In this document: positions 1 to 9,942 of the stretch, piece by piece
How positions within the stretch are numbered: the stretch's first letter is position 1
Layout of the letters: each line of letters begins with the position of its first letter
Origin: Oceanirhabdus seepicola
Lineage (GTDB): Bacteria > Bacillota > Clostridia > Clostridiales > Clostridiaceae
Assembly (NCBI RefSeq): GCF_023684385.1
Contig: NZ_JAGSOJ010000003.1
Coordinates: 62,001-126,000, forward strand
Reading direction: 5' to 3'
DNA: 64,000 nt
Made by a program: the position numbers and the translations under genes
The notes under the pieces: generated by a model
Databases searched by the model: none
The model's input: only the letters and a program-made list of their open reading frames with translations
What the model was told of the DNA's origin: nothing

Positions 1-1122
1 GAGATGATACCATACTTTACAGAGAATTTTGGCAATCCTTCTTCAATATACTCTCAAGCAAGAGTAACTAACATGGCAATAGATGAGAGCAGGGGGAAAA
101 TCGCAAAGGCTATCAATGCTGACAGAAGAGAAATATTCATTACAGGTGGTGGATCAGAAGCTGATAACTGGGCAATAAAAGGATATGCTAATGCAAACAA
201 ACATAAAGGAAACCATATCATAACAACAACTATTGAGCATCATGCTATTCTACATGTATGTGAATATCTTGGAAAAAATGGATTTGAGATTACTTATCTT
301 CCTGTAGATGAGAAGGGATTTATAAATATAGATGATTTAAGAAATGCAATAAAAGATACAACTATATTAGTGTCTATAATGTTTGCCAATAACGAAATTG
401 GAACAATACAATCTGTTAAAGAAATCGGTGAGGTATGTAGAGAGAATAAAGTAGTATTCCATACAGATGCTGTTCAGGCAGTAGGACACATACCTGTAGA
501 TGTTCAGGAATTGAATATTGATATGCTTTCTATGGCGGCTCATAAATTTTATGGACCTAAAGGTGTAGGAGCTCTTTATGTGAGAAAAGGTATAAGATTA
601 GAGAATCTTATACATGGTGGAGCACAGGAGAGGAATAAAAGAGCAGGTACTGAAAATATTCCAGGAATAATTGGGATGGCAAAAGCTCTTGAACTTGCAG
701 TAGAAAATATGGAAGAGGAAAATAAAAAGCTTGTTATGTTAAGAAATAAGCTTATTGATGGGCTTTTAGAAAGAGTTCCACATAGTAGATTAAATGGACC
801 ATGTGGAGAGATGAGACTTCCGGGAAATGCTAATATTACTTTTGAGTTTATCGAAGGAGAATCAATTCTTCTAATGTTAGATGCAAAAGGAATTGCAGCG
901 TCTAGTGGAAGTGCATGTACTTCAGGGTCATTGGATCCATCACATGTATTACTTGCTATTGGATTACCTCATGAGATAGCTCATGGATCATTAAGATTAT
1001 CACTAGGTGAAAAAACTACTGAAGAAGAGATTGATTATGTATTAGAGGTTGTTCCACAGATTGTACAAAGATTAAGAGAAATGTCACCATTATGGGATAA
1101 TTTTGCTAAGGGGGAGAAGTAA
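1..1122 (+). CDS. iscS: Cysteine desulfurase, IscS/NifS family (5' end cut off)
   Basis: PLP enzyme that takes sulfur from L-cysteine as an enzyme persulfide, for Fe-S clusters and tRNA thiolation. The frame is open to base 1 (GAG precedes the first ATG at 4). Family members have about 20 more residues before the YFTENFGNPSS segment, so the true start lies outside the window and the ATG at 4 is internal. Counting from that ATG, the PLP lysine is in SMAAHKFYGPKG (about 181) and the persulfide cysteine in ASSGSACTSGSLDPSH (about 305), a group I IscS-type loop. It is followed at once by iscU and mnmA, the expected sulfur relay. Confidence 0.95.
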   Translation, partial: EMIPYFTENFGNPSSIYSQARVTNMAIDESRGKIAKAINADRREIFITGGGSEADNWAIKGYANANKHKGNHIITTTIEHHAILHVCEYLGKNGFEITYLPVDEKGFINIDDLRNAIKDTTILVSIMFANNEIGTIQSVKEIGEVCRENKVVFHTDAVQAVGHIPVDVQELNIDMLSMAAHKFYGPKGVGALYVRKGIRLENLIHGGAQERNKRAGTENIPGIIGMAKALELAVENMEEENKKLVMLRNKLIDGLLERVPHSRLNGPCGEMRLPGNANITFEFIEGESILLMLDAKGIAASSGSACTSGSLDPSHVLLAIGLPHEIAHGSLRLSLGEKTTEEEIDYVLEVVPQIVQRLREMSPLWDNFAKGEK

Positions 1123-1123
1123 T

Positions 1124-1561
1124 ATGTTATATAGTGAAAAGGTTATGGATCATTTTACAAACCCAAGAAATGTTGGGGAAATTGCTGATGCAAATGGTAT
1201 AGGGGAAGTTGGTAATGCAAAATGTGGAGATATAATGAGAATATATCTTAAAATACAGGATAATATAGTTAAAGATGCTAAGTTTAAAACATTTGGTTGT
1301 GGAAGCGCAATAGCATCATCAAGTATGGCAACAGAGTTAATCATAGGTAAATCAGTAGAAGATGCTTGGGAACTTTCAAATAAAGCAGTAGCTGAAGCAT
1401 TAGATGGACTTCCACCTGTTAAAATGCACTGTTCTGTTTTAGCAGAAGAAGCTATTCATAAGGCAATCAATGATTATAGAGAAAAAGCTGGACTTGAGTT
1501 ATGGGATTTTAAAGAGACTGACCATGATGAATTACATGATCAGGTTCATGGAGACGAATAG
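1124..1561 (+). CDS. iscU: Fe-S cluster scaffold protein, IscU/NifU N-terminal type
   Basis: Scaffold on which IscS-derived sulfur and iron are assembled into clusters, 145 residues. The three ligand cysteines are visible in [15 protein letters not shown] and [12 protein letters not shown] start at ATG 1124, one base after the iscS stop, because GGGGAG lies just upstream and [16 protein letters not shown] matches the family N-terminus; an in-frame TTG at 1103 would add seven unlikely residues inside iscS. The acidic, His-rich tail ([15 protein letters not shown]) is common in clostridial versions. Translationally coupled to iscS. Confidence 0.95.
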   Translation: MLYSEKVMDHFTNPRNVGEIADANGIGEVGNAKCGDIMRIYLKIQDNIVKDAKFKTFGCGSAIASSSMATELIIGKSVEDAWELSNKAVAEALDGLPPVKMHCSVLAEEAIHKAINDYREKAGLELWDFKETDHDELHDQVHGDE

Positions 1562-1575
1562 AAATAGGTGATTTT

Positions 1576-2652
1576 ATGAAAAAGAAAGTAGTAATAGGTA
1601 TGAGTGGTGGAGTCGATAGCTCTGTGGCTGCATATCTTTTAAAAGAAGCAGGGTATGATGTAATCGGAATAATGTTAAAACAGGTTCCAGATGATGAAGA
1701 ATATGGAGATGACTATGGCGGATGTTGTTCATTATCAGCAACAGAGGATGCTAGACGAGTTGCAAATAAACTAGATATTCCATTCTATGTGTTGAATTTT
1801 AAGAGGATTTTTGAAGAGAGGGTAATTGAACCTTTTATTGAGGAATATTGCAGTGGTAGAACACCTAATCCTTGTGTTATGTGTAATTCAAAGGTGAGAT
1901 TTAGTGAGTTTTTGAACAAAGCTCAAACCTTTGGAGCTGAGTATTTAGCAACTGGACACTATGCAAGAGTAGAAAAAGTTGGAGATAGATATTTACTTAA
2001 GAAGCCATTAGATGTAAAAAAAGATCAAACTTATATGCTATACACTCTTAAACAGGAACAGTTAAGTCATATTATAATGCCAAATGCTAAATATACTAAA
2101 CCAGAAATAAGAGAAATAGCTGAAAAGATTGGATTAGATGTTTCACAAAAAAAAGACAGCTTTGAAATTTGCTTTATTCCAGACAATGAACATGGAAGAT
2201 TTATAGAGAGAAAAACTGAAGGTAGAGTGAAAGTAGGAAATTTTGTTGATGAAAATGGTAAAGTGCTTGGTAAGCATAAGGGAATAGCCTATTATACTAT
2301 TGGTCAACGAAAGGGTCTTGGATTATCACTTGGGAAACCAGGTTTTGTAATTGATATTAATCCTGAGAAAAATGAGGTTGTTATTGGAGATCAGGAAGAA
2401 ATTTTTAAGGATACATTAATAGCTAAAGAGCTTAACTTTATTCCTTTTGATGAATTAAAAGAAGAGAAGAAAGTTGCTGCGAAAATTCGTTATGCTGCAA
2501 AAGAAGAACCAGCAACACTAATACCAATGGACAATGGAAATGTGAAAGTAGTTTTTGATGAAAAGGTCAGAGCGATAACTGCAGGTCAGTCTGTTGTGTT
2601 TTATGATGGCGATATTGTTGTTGGCGGAGGAGTCATTGATAAAGTCCTTTAA
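1576..2652 (+). CDS. mnmA: tRNA-specific 2-thiouridylase MnmA
   Basis: Adenylates U34 of Lys/Glu/Gln tRNAs and inserts sulfur to form s2U. The 358-residue length is normal. The N-terminal PP-loop is GMSGGVDSS (8-16). The catalytic cysteine pair is C103 in [12 protein letters not shown] and C199 in [10 protein letters not shown]. The QTYMLYTL and [11 protein letters not shown] segments of the central and beta-barrel domains are present. It lies 14 nt after iscU, consistent with a sulfur-relay operon, and a strong terminator follows. Confidence 0.97.
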   Translation: MKKKVVIGMSGGVDSSVAAYLLKEAGYDVIGIMLKQVPDDEEYGDDYGGCCSLSATEDARRVANKLDIPFYVLNFKRIFEERVIEPFIEEYCSGRTPNPCVMCNSKVRFSEFLNKAQTFGAEYLATGHYARVEKVGDRYLLKKPLDVKKDQTYMLYTLKQEQLSHIIMPNAKYTKPEIREIAEKIGLDVSQKKDSFEICFIPDNEHGRFIERKTEGRVKVGNFVDENGKVLGKHKGIAYYTIGQRKGLGLSLGKPGFVIDINPEKNEVVIGDQEEIFKDTLIAKELNFIPFDELKEEKKVAAKIRYAAKEEPATLIPMDNGNVKVVFDEKVRAITAGQSVVFYDGDIVVGGGVIDKVL

Positions 2653-2690
2653 TTAATGGAAAATGGATAATTGAGAATGTAGAAGGAAGG

Positions 2691-2722
2691 AAGCTTCTGC
2701 CCTATTGGGCAGAAGCTTTTTA
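2691..2722 (+). terminator. Rho-independent terminator after mnmA
   Basis: A perfect 12-bp stem (2691-2702 with 2707-2718, loop TATT) is followed by a T-rich run. It closes the iscS-iscU-mnmA unit. Confidence 0.9.
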
Positions 2723-2801
2723 TTTTGTTATTATTTAAATAACAAGGCTGTGTTTTATAAATATTTAATTTAAATTATAATAAATAATCTATCGTTTTCT
2801 A

Positions 2802-4307
2802 CTATTTTTGAATTGTATTATTGATATTATTTCTTTTATTTTTAATTATTAAAAAAATCTTTAAAATCCCTGTACATATTAAAATCATTGGTGCTGCAAA
2901 TAATATATGTGCTACACCAGGCAAAAAAATCAAGAAACTTCTCCAAGCAATTAGATATTTTGAAATTAATTGATAATATATTACTGGTAATACTATATAG
3001 AATATTACCTGTGCCAATATACTATATTTAAAATCCTTAAAATTTCTATAATTCTCAGTCATTTTATTATACCATTTGGGTAATCTAATAAATCCTAGTA
3101 CACAAAATACTACTATTACAAAAAGTATTATGTTAATTGGTAAGTACTTTTTAGTTAAACTCACTTCAGTTTCAGTTACCTCTTTGTCTAAGATAATATT
3201 TCTTATTCCGTTTGATATATCGTCATACCATGCTTCACGTTGAATATATTGATAAGTAAGGTCATTTGCATTAATTAATATAACTAATCCCCATTCACCT
3301 TGTCCGAAAATCTTCATATTTGAATTAAAGTTTTGTGTATCACCTCCATGCAGGATTTCACCTTTATAAATCATCAATCCAAATCCATAGTTTTTTGCTA
3401 CATTTGAACGTTGTTTCATAGCCAGTATTGATTTACTAGATAAAATAGACTTGTCCTTATATTCCCCATTATTCATAAGAGCAATTAAAAAATTACTCAT
3501 GTCTTTACTGCTTGAAATTAGAACTCCCTTGGGTATATCATATTGATTATATGGTGGATTAGTAGGAAACATATATCCAAAGAATGGCTGATATCCTCTA
3601 GTTAATCCATTCTCTTTAGCTTTCGACAATGATGTAAAGCTATGTTCCATTTCTAAAGGCTCAAATATATTTTGTTCTATATATTCTTCATAAGATATGC
3701 CTGTAACAGACTGAATAACTTGGCCAAGAATAATGTAACCTAAATTTGAATACTGAAATTTCAAACCTACAGGATTAATAATTTCTGTATTATTTTGTTT
3801 ACGAACAAATTCTTCTATTGTCAAATCATCTTTACTTAATCGCAACTCAACAGGAGCCTCTCTAGGCAATCCACTTGTATGATTTAAAAGTTGTCTAATT
3901 GTAATTTTCTTAGATAATTCAGAATCAGAAAGAGTAAACCATGGAATATATTTTTGTACAGGTGAATTTAATTCTATCTTTCCTTCCTCAACTAACTGCA
4001 TGATGGCCATGGCTGTAAATGTTTTACTTACAGAGCCAAGGATAAACGGAGTATTTTCATCAATGATTCTTTCATTATTATCAGCTTTACCATAACTTTT
4101 TAGAAAGACAACCTCATCTTTATTTACTATTCCAACTGAACATCCTGGAATATTTAGTTTTTCCATTTCACTCTTAATATACTTATCAATCTTATTAAAA
4201 TTAACCTCATTATTATTGTCTTGTGCCGTAAATATTATAGGACTATTGATAGTAAATATAATTATAATAATTGTAACAAAAAATTTAATTACTCTATTCT
4301 TATACAT
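2802..4307 (-). CDS. Beta-lactamase-family serine hydrolase with C-terminal membrane segments
   Basis: Class C beta-lactamase/esterase fold, 501 residues. An N-terminal hydrophobic segment (about 7-27) suggests export. The SxxK nucleophile is SVSK (92-95) in LGSVSKTFTAMAIMQL, YSN is at 186-188, and HGG at 320-322 serves as the third motif. After about 385 come at least three hydrophobic helices (about 390-412, 430-450, 458-488), so the catalytic domain is probably outside and anchored in the membrane. Such proteins are usually peptidases or esterases of unknown substrate rather than resistance enzymes. It is a single gene facing its neighbours, start ATG, with AAGGGG upstream. Confidence 0.85.
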   Translation of the reverse strand: MYKNRVIKFFVTIIIIIFTINSPIIFTAQDNNNEVNFNKIDKYIKSEMEKLNIPGCSVGIVNKDEVVFLKSYGKADNNERIIDENTPFILGSVSKTFTAMAIMQLVEEGKIELNSPVQKYIPWFTLSDSELSKKITIRQLLNHTSGLPREAPVELRLSKDDLTIEEFVRKQNNTEIINPVGLKFQYSNLGYIILGQVIQSVTGISYEEYIEQNIFEPLEMEHSFTSLSKAKENGLTRGYQPFFGYMFPTNPPYNQYDIPKGVLISSSKDMSNFLIALMNNGEYKDKSILSSKSILAMKQRSNVAKNYGFGLMIYKGEILHGGDTQNFNSNMKIFGQGEWGLVILINANDLTYQYIQREAWYDDISNGIRNIILDKEVTETEVSLTKKYLPINIILFVIVVFCVLGFIRLPKWYNKMTENYRNFKDFKYSILAQVIFYIVLPVIYYQLISKYLIAWRSFLIFLPGVAHILFAAPMILICTGILKIFLIIKNKRNNINNTIQK

Positions 4308-4784
4308 TAAGCAACCCCTTCCAATTCCTTTAATTTTAGTTTGTATTACATACCGATTAATGACATACTATCTACAATTCCAGCTTAAAATATTAGCTGC
4401 TTATGACACACTTCAAATATGTTATGAATTAATTGCTTTATGATTAGCGCGTGTATACTGCATCATAGCTAACACTTATGTGTAAATACATTTGAAGTAG
4501 CTCTCTTTTTTTAAATACCGCTGAAAACATTTTATGTATTCTAAACCTTATTATACCATTAAATGTCTGATATTTTTCAACATCTTTTTAAAAAAGACCA
4601 GCTAGTAAAGTATATATTTATAAAAACATACCACTCCCTTATCCCATAGTGGTATGTAGATATTTTTAGTTTTTCTATATTTTAATAGATTTATATTCAA
4701 TTTCTTTCACTTTCATTAATAAGACTCATGCTTAAAGATAATAATAAATAAAAGTGAGTGAAAAATAAAAAGTGGTGAGTAGAT
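4308..4784. other. Intergenic region between divergent genes
   Basis: No convincing gene. It holds an imperfect inverted repeat (ACTTCAAAT near 4410-4418 against ATTTGAAGT near 4490-4498) and a separate hairpin at 4626-4657. Promoters for the two divergent genes must lie here, but I could not place good boxes. A 75-codon forward frame starting at 4216 is antisense to the hydrolase and has no ribosome site. Confidence 0.5.
4626..4657. terminator. Hairpin upstream of the PRC-barrel gene, possible terminator
   Basis: A 10-bp perfect inverted repeat (4626-4635 with 4648-4657, arms containing CATACCACT and AGTGGTATG, 12-nt loop) is followed by a T-rich stretch on the + strand. It could be a terminator or an operator; neither is proven. 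Confidence 0.4.
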
Positions 4785-5252
4785 ATGTATAGAAAATATG
4801 ATTTTATGTCAATGGAAATTTATAATTTAAAAGGTAAGAGACTTGGAACAGTGAATGATATATGTTTTAATTTCAGTAAAAATACTGTAGTAGGGTTTAC
4901 AGTGGAAAGTGCTATTCCCTTTAAGAAAAATGGATTTATTCACAAGAACGATGTAATCTATTTCAATGACAATATGATTGCAAAGGACTTTGGGGTGATA
5001 GAGGGTATTCCATTAAAAAATATATTGAATATGGATGTTTATAATCTTGATGGACACATAGTAGGAATTGTTAGTGACGTTATAATTGATAAAGAATTGA
5101 GGTTAGTAGGACTGGTACTTAGCGGTGGATTATTAAAAGATATTTTTCAAGGTAGAAGAATTATTTCTGTTAAGCGGATAATATTAGGCGAAGAAAATAT
5201 TATTTATTATGGAAAAGAACGGATTATGTTTCGGAATCTTGTGCATATATAA
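4785..5252 (+). CDS. PRC-barrel domain protein with two barrel repeats
   Basis: 155 residues containing two PRC-barrel-like units, about 5-75 (YNLKGKRLGTVNDICF) and 82-150 (YNLDGHIVGIVSDVIID). The conserved G-x-x-x-G-x-V-x-D pattern is visible in both. PRC barrels bind RNA, photosystem or cell-envelope partners in various families; the function here is unknown. GTGGTGAG precedes ATG 4785. The next gene starts 15 nt downstream, so it is probably co-transcribed with the AI-2E-family permease. Confidence 0.75.
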   Translation: MYRKYDFMSMEIYNLKGKRLGTVNDICFNFSKNTVVGFTVESAIPFKKNGFIHKNDVIYFNDNMIAKDFGVIEGIPLKNILNMDVYNLDGHIVGIVSDVIIDKELRLVGLVLSGGLLKDIFQGRRIISVKRIILGEENIIYYGKERIMFRNLVHI

Positions 5253-5267
5253 GGAGGGGATGATAGA

Positions 5268-6296
5268 TTGAGATTTAGCAAAGATAATTTAAGAAGAATA
5301 ATAGCAGTTTTTATTATAGTTATAGCAATTATACTATCAATTATTATACCTCCTATAAGAGAAATTGTAGAACTTATTTTTTTAAGTTTTATACTTTCAT
5401 ACGCCTTGAAACCAATACATAATATTATAGTTGAGAAAGGAATAAATAGAACTTTTAGCGCAGCTATAATTATATTCTCATTTATAATGATATTTATATC
5501 TGCACTTTTATTAGTGATACCTAGAATCATAAGTGAAGGGAGTAATATACTTGAATTTGTTCAAGGGATTGGGGACTTTATAAATAATTTTTCATTTAGG
5601 ATTAAGATATTAGAAGATCTTAAACTCATGGATAACATAATGGAAAAGGGGAGTGAGTTTATTGAGGTAATTGTAAATAATTTGATCGAGAACAGTATGG
5701 AAGGGGTTAAATCATTTAAAGAGAACATTGTAAAATCATTAGGAATACCTATTATTGCATTCTTTTTCTTGAGTGAAGGTGACAAACTAGGAAATAAACT
5801 TCTTGTGTTATTTTCATATAAGCGTAGAAGAATAATTTCAAACATTTTAAGAGACATAGATAGAGTGTTAACAAAATATATATTTAGTGAAATGATACTT
5901 AGTATTATAATAGCGCTTTCGACTTACATAATATTAAAGGTATATGGTGTAGAGTTTCCATTGTTATTATCTTTAATGAATGGAATTTTGAATGTGATTC
6001 CGTACATTGGAGCTCCTGTTGGAGGTATAATTGTAATCTTAGTGGCGATTGTTAATGGGAATGCATCATGGATGTACATAATTGTTTGGATGCTGGTTAG
6101 TCAGGCTATTGAAAGTAATATAATAAGTCCAATGATTATTGGGGAGAGTGTGAATATGCATCCAGTAATGATAATTGCTCTTTTGATATTAGGGGGGGAA
6201 ATTGGTGGGTTCATAGGTATGGTACTAGCAATTCCAGCTGGAGTAATTATAAAGGTGCTATATATTGATATTAATCATTTCCTTTTTAGTAAATAA
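5268..6296 (+). CDS. AI-2E family transporter (PerM/YtvI-like permease)
   Basis: 342-residue polytopic membrane protein. It has paired N-terminal helices (about 10-50), a third helix near 60-85, a soluble amphipathic stretch (about 90-150) and a C-terminal block of helices with NVIPYIGAPVGG and ESNIISPMIIGESVNMHP, hallmarks of the AI-2E/UPF0118 family. Members include ion/proton antiporters and a putative AI-2 exporter, so the substrate is open. The start is TTG 5268, chosen for AAGGAGGGG seven bases upstream. Confidence 0.88.
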   Translation: MRFSKDNLRRIIAVFIIVIAIILSIIIPPIREIVELIFLSFILSYALKPIHNIIVEKGINRTFSAAIIIFSFIMIFISALLLVIPRIISEGSNILEFVQGIGDFINNFSFRIKILEDLKLMDNIMEKGSEFIEVIVNNLIENSMEGVKSFKENIVKSLGIPIIAFFFLSEGDKLGNKLLVLFSYKRRRIISNILRDIDRVLTKYIFSEMILSIIIALSTYIILKVYGVEFPLLLSLMNGILNVIPYIGAPVGGIIVILVAIVNGNASWMYIIVWMLVSQAIESNIISPMIIGESVNMHPVMIIALLILGGEIGGFIGMVLAIPAGVIIKVLYIDINHFLFSK

Positions 6297-6333
6297 TACA
6301 ATGTTAAATGGTATAAGTCACGGGAGGAAGGCA

Positions 6334-6408
6334 TTGACAGAAGTTAGTTTTTTTCATATAATCATCTTAAGTTGGATAGTTATGATTTTATTCTACTTTT
6401 ATTTCTAA
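6334..6408 (+). CDS. Possible 24-residue hydrophobic peptide
   Basis: The TTG at 6334 is preceded by a strong site (GGGAGGAAGG) at close spacing. The frame encodes a short, almost wholly hydrophobic peptide (MTEVSFFHIIILSWIVMILF then YFYF), a single membrane span. Its stop codon sits in the loop of the terminator hairpin at 6395-6419. This could be a real small membrane peptide or a remnant; I do not recognise it. Confidence 0.35.
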   Translation: MTEVSFFHIIILSWIVMILFYFYF

Positions 6409-6427
6409 GAAATAAAAGTTTTTTATT
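6395..6427 (+). terminator. Rho-independent terminator
   Basis: An 11-bp perfect stem (6395-6405 with 6409-6419, loop TAA) is followed by TTTTTATT. It separates the AI-2E-family gene from alaS. Confidence 0.8.
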
Positions 6428-6453
6428 ATACGATAATAATTATGAAATTAATT

Positions 6454-6507
6454 AGGCGTATGAAAATAAACTAGTATGCTAAGTGGCTATTTATTTGAAT
6501 ATGCCTT
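6454..6507. repeat. MITE-like palindromic repeat, family A, copy 1 (short)
   Basis: It begins AGGCGTATGAAAATAAAC and ends TTATTTGAATATGCCTT; the ends are inverted repeats of each other. The same ends occur at 16087-16247 and 26828-26907. This copy lacks most of the interior. Its last bases overlap TTAAGT (6506-6511), which lies 17 bp upstream of TATAAT (6529-6534), so the repeat may supply part of an alaS promoter. Confidence 0.65.
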
Positions 6508-6553
6508 AAGTTTAAATAAAGAAGGGTTTATAATTGAACGGAGGAGATTTACG

Positions 6554-9193
6554 ATGAGAAAAATGGGATTAAATGAGATCAGAGATTCTTATTTAAAATA
6601 TTTTGAAAGTAAGGGTCACTATAAATTAGCAAGTGCTCCTGTAGTACCAAAGAATGATAAAAGTTTATTGCTTATAAATGCTGGTATGGCACCATTAAAG
6701 CCATATTTCACTGGATTGGCAGTTCCTCCAAGTAAGAGGGTGGCTTCATGTCAGAAATGTGTAAGAACAGGAGATATTGATTCAGTTGGATTAACTTCAA
6801 GACATTGTACGTTTTTCGAAATGTTAGGAAACTTTTCTTTTGGAGATTATTTTAAAGAAGAGATAATTCCATGGGCTTGGGAGTATATTACAAAGGTTTT
6901 AGAAATACCAAAGGAAAAATTATATGTAACTATTTATCTTGAAGATGATGAAGCTCATGATATTTGGGTAAATAAGACAGACGTTTCACCAGATAGAATA
7001 TTCAGATTAGGTAAAAAAGATAACTTCTGGGAGCATGGAGTTGGTCCTTGTGGTCCGTGTACTGAAATCCATTTTGATGTGGGCGCTGGAGAAATTAAAA
7101 CAAGTGAAGAATTTGAGAGAGCTAGTGATGAAGATAAAATAATTGAGTTCTGGAACCTTGTATTCACTCAGTTCAATAAAGATGAGGATGGATCATATAG
7201 TAATTTAGAAAATCCAAATATTGATACAGGTATGGGACTTGAGAGAATAGCAATGATAATGCAGGGAGCTAACTCAGTATTTGAAGTTGATACAATAAAA
7301 AATATATTAGATCCTATATGTAAAAAAGCTAATGTTGAATATGGAAAAGATGAAAAAAGTGATATTTCATTAAGAATAATAACTGATCATTTAAGAAGTA
7401 TGACTATAATGATTTGTGATGAGGTTTTACCTTCAAATGAAGGTAGAGGATATGTTCTTAGAAGAATATTAAGAAGAGCAGCTAGACATGGTAGACTTCT
7501 TAACATTGAAGGGACATTCTTAAGTGAGTTATGTTCGATTGTCATAAAACAATTTACCGACATATATCCAGAATTAGTTAAGAAAGAAGCTTATATAAAG
7601 AAGGTTATAAAACTTGAAGAAGAGAGATTCGATGAAACTATTGATAGTGGAATTGAAATTCTAGAGGGTTATATTACACAGGTTAAAGAAAGTGGAAAAG
7701 ATACTTTAAGTGGAGAGAGCGCATTTAAGCTTTATGACACTTATGGGTTCCCAGTTGAACTTACAATTGAGATTTGTGAGGAAAAGGGGATTAAGGTAGA
7801 TAAAGAAGCTTTTAAATGTGAAATGCAAAAACAGAGAGAGAGAGCTAGAGCTGCAAGAGGCGAAGATACTTATATGGGAGCTGAAATAAAAGCAGTTGAT
7901 AGCCTTGAAAATAGTATATTTACAGATTTCTTAGGATATGAAGAAATCACAGCAGAAGGTGAAGTAAAGGCAATTGTTAAAGATAACGAATTCGTTGATT
8001 CACTTGAAATTGGAGAAAAAGGAATAATAATTACTGATAAAACGCCTTTTTATGCTGAGATGGGTGGTCAAATAGGAGATGCAGGGTTCTTCAAGTCTGA
8101 AAAGGTTAAAGGAATAGTTGAAGATACTCAAAAGAATATTTCTGATAAAATTGTCCATTATATAAAGGTAGAAGAGGGAAGAGTATGTGTTGGTGATAAA
8201 ATTGAATTATCAATTGAGTCACAAAGAAGAAGTAACGTATGTAAAAATCATACGGCTACACATATAATTCACTCAGCTTTAAGAAGTGTATTAGGTGGGC
8301 ATGTTCATCAAAAGGGTTCTTATGTTAATGAGAATAGACTTAGATTTGACTTTACACATTTCGAAGGATTAACTAAAGAAGAACTAACAAAAGTTGAAAA
8401 GCTTGTAAATGAAGAAATAATGAGAGCTAATTCTGTAATAACTGAAGTAATGACACCTGCTGAAGCAAAGAAAAAAGATGCAATGGCATTATTTGATGAT
8501 AAATATGGAGATTCAGTTAGAGTTGTATCTGTAGGAGAAATGAGTACAGAATTGTGTGGAGGAACTCATGTAAAGAATACTGGAGAGATTGGTCTTTTAA
8601 AGATTATATCTGAGAGTGGAATTGCTTCAGGGGTAAGAAGAATTGAGGCGGTTACAGGGGGAAAGGCATTACAGTACTTTGAAGAACGAATTAGCATCAT
8701 AGATGAAATTACATCTATGGTTAAGTGCAATGAAAAAGATTTGTTAAATAAAATGGCTTCTATTTTAGGAGACTTAAAAGATAAAGAGAAAGAAATAAAA
8801 GAACTTAAGAGTAAATTATCAACAGGTGCTTCAGATGAACTTTTCAACAATGCAAAAGAAATTAATGGAGTAAAAGTAATCATTGGAGCAGTAAAAGATA
8901 TCGATGGTGGAGCTTTAAGAGAATTAGTAGAAAAACTAAGAGATAAGCTGCAAAGTGGATTTGTTATTTTAGGAAGTGAAGCAAATGATAAAGCTATGTT
9001 TGCTGCAATGGCATCTAAAGATGTTTTACCAAAAGGGGTACATTGTGGTAAAATTATAAAAGAGGCAGCTTCAATCGCTGGAGGAGGCGGTGGAGGAAGA
9101 CCAGATATGGCTCAAGCTGGTGGTAAGAATCCAGAAAAAATTCCTGAAGCACTTTTAAAGGTTGAAGAGATGCTTAAAGAAATGATAAAATAA
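6554..9193 (+). CDS. alaS: Alanyl-tRNA synthetase
   Basis: Charges tRNA-Ala and hydrolyses mischarged Ser/Gly. 879 residues, the full length. It has a class II catalytic core ([43 protein letters not shown]), an editing domain with NHTATH and CGGTH zinc motifs, and a C-terminal DHHA1 domain with the glycine run [16 protein letters not shown]. The start is ATG 6554 with CGGAGGAG upstream; an upstream in-frame extension to 6476 runs through the repeat and is rejected. No T-box leader is visible, although alaS often has one in related bacteria. Confidence 0.97.
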   Translation: MRKMGLNEIRDSYLKYFESKGHYKLASAPVVPKNDKSLLLINAGMAPLKPYFTGLAVPPSKRVASCQKCVRTGDIDSVGLTSRHCTFFEMLGNFSFGDYFKEEIIPWAWEYITKVLEIPKEKLYVTIYLEDDEAHDIWVNKTDVSPDRIFRLGKKDNFWEHGVGPCGPCTEIHFDVGAGEIKTSEEFERASDEDKIIEFWNLVFTQFNKDEDGSYSNLENPNIDTGMGLERIAMIMQGANSVFEVDTIKNILDPICKKANVEYGKDEKSDISLRIITDHLRSMTIMICDEVLPSNEGRGYVLRRILRRAARHGRLLNIEGTFLSELCSIVIKQFTDIYPELVKKEAYIKKVIKLEEERFDETIDSGIEILEGYITQVKESGKDTLSGESAFKLYDTYGFPVELTIEICEEKGIKVDKEAFKCEMQKQRERARAARGEDTYMGAEIKAVDSLENSIFTDFLGYEEITAEGEVKAIVKDNEFVDSLEIGEKGIIITDKTPFYAEMGGQIGDAGFFKSEKVKGIVEDTQKNISDKIVHYIKVEEGRVCVGDKIELSIESQRRSNVCKNHTATHIIHSALRSVLGGHVHQKGSYVNENRLRFDFTHFEGLTKEELTKVEKLVNEEIMRANSVITEVMTPAEAKKKDAMALFDDKYGDSVRVVSVGEMSTELCGGTHVKNTGEIGLLKIISESGIASGVRRIEAVTGGKALQYFEERISIIDEITSMVKCNEKDLLNKMASILGDLKDKEKEIKELKSKLSTGASDELFNNAKEINGVKVIIGAVKDIDGGALRELVEKLRDKLQSGFVILGSEANDKAMFAAMASKDVLPKGVHCGKIIKEAASIAGGGGGGRPDMAQAGGKNPEKIPEALLKVEEMLKEMIK

Positions 9194-9217
9194 AAATGAT
9201 TTAAGTGGGGTGTTCGT

Positions 9218-9469
9218 GTGAATAACCAAAATACGATGCAATTTGATCCGATAAAGAATAAAGACGATTTTACAAAAGCTATTATCAATGAAGTATATAA
9301 TGCACTTGTAGAGAAGGGATATAATCCAGTAAACCAACTTGTAGGATATTTTATTTCAGGAGATCCTACTTATATAACTAATCATAAAGGTGCTAGGACG
9401 CTTATTACAAAGCTAGAAAGAGATGAATTTTTAGAAGAGGTTTTAAAAGTTTACTTAAATATTAAATAA
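9218..9469 (+). CDS. ireB: IreB family regulatory phosphoprotein (UPF0297)
   Basis: 83-residue small protein of the IreB family, a substrate of the PASTA kinase IreK in Enterococcus, where it affects cephalosporin tolerance. The family core [19 protein letters not shown] and [18 protein letters not shown] is intact. GTG start with GTGGGG upstream. It lies between alaS and ruvX exactly as in other Firmicutes. The kinase is not in this window. Confidence 0.92.
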   Translation: MNNQNTMQFDPIKNKDDFTKAIINEVYNALVEKGYNPVNQLVGYFISGDPTYITNHKGARTLITKLERDEFLEEVLKVYLNIK

Positions 9470-9496
9470 GCAAATGCCCTAAATGGGCATTTGCTT
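9468..9496 (+). terminator. Perfect hairpin between ireB and ruvX (attenuator-like)
   Basis: A 12-bp perfect stem (9468-9479 with 9485-9496, loop TAAAT) starts inside the ireB stop codon. No U-tract follows, so it is more likely an RNA processing/stability element or partial attenuator than a full terminator. Confidence 0.5.
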
Positions 9497-9518
9497 ATAT
9501 TACCAAAAGGAGAATGCT

Positions 9519-9929
9519 ATGAGAGTATTAGGGTTAGATATAGGAGACAGAACTATTGGTATTGCTGTAAGTGATCCATTAGGGTTGACAGCTCAAGGTA
9601 TAACAACAATTAGAAGAAAGAGCATTCAATATGATATGCAGGAACTAAAAAAAATAATTGATGAGTATTCTCCAACTGTATTAGTATGTGGATTACCAAA
9701 GAATATGAATGGTACAATTGGTGAACAAGGAGAAAAAGCTATTGAATTTAGCGAAAAACTTAAAGAAGAATTTAACATAGAAATTGAAATGTGGGATGAG
9801 AGATTAACATCTAAAGCAGCGAATAGGATAATGATTGAAGCAGACTTTTCAAGGAAAAAAAGAAAAGGATTAGTGGATAAAATAGCTGCAACGTACATAC
9901 TGCAAGGATACCTAGATAAAATTAGATAA
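9519..9929 (+). CDS. ruvX: RuvX/YqgF-type RNase H-fold nuclease
   Basis: 136-residue YqgF-family protein with an RNase H/RuvC fold. It is annotated as a putative Holliday junction resolvase and is involved in rRNA 5' processing in E. coli. Visible motifs are the first catalytic Asp in [25 protein letters not shown] and the C-terminal [19 protein letters not shown] start at ATG 9519 (AAAAGGAGAA upstream); the frame extends to 9483, but that part overlaps the preceding hairpin. Operon with the DUF1292 gene. Confidence 0.93.
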   Translation: MRVLGLDIGDRTIGIAVSDPLGLTAQGITTIRRKSIQYDMQELKKIIDEYSPTVLVCGLPKNMNGTIGEQGEKAIEFSEKLKEEFNIEIEMWDERLTSKAANRIMIEADFSRKKRKGLVDKIAATYILQGYLDKIR

Positions 9930-9942
9930 GGAGAGAGAAAAT

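Noticed and set aside
4216..4443. 75-codon forward frame overlapping the serine hydrolase start
   Set aside because: Antisense to a convincing gene, no ribosome site, composition of translated intergenic A/T-rich DNA.
6476..6553. 26-codon upstream extension of alaS
   Set aside because: It lies in the family A repeat; ATG 6554 has the ribosome site and the family N-terminus.
6297..6553. T-box leader for alaS
   Set aside because: No specifier/AG-box pattern and no AGGGTGG-type T-box; only a terminator and a repeat are present.
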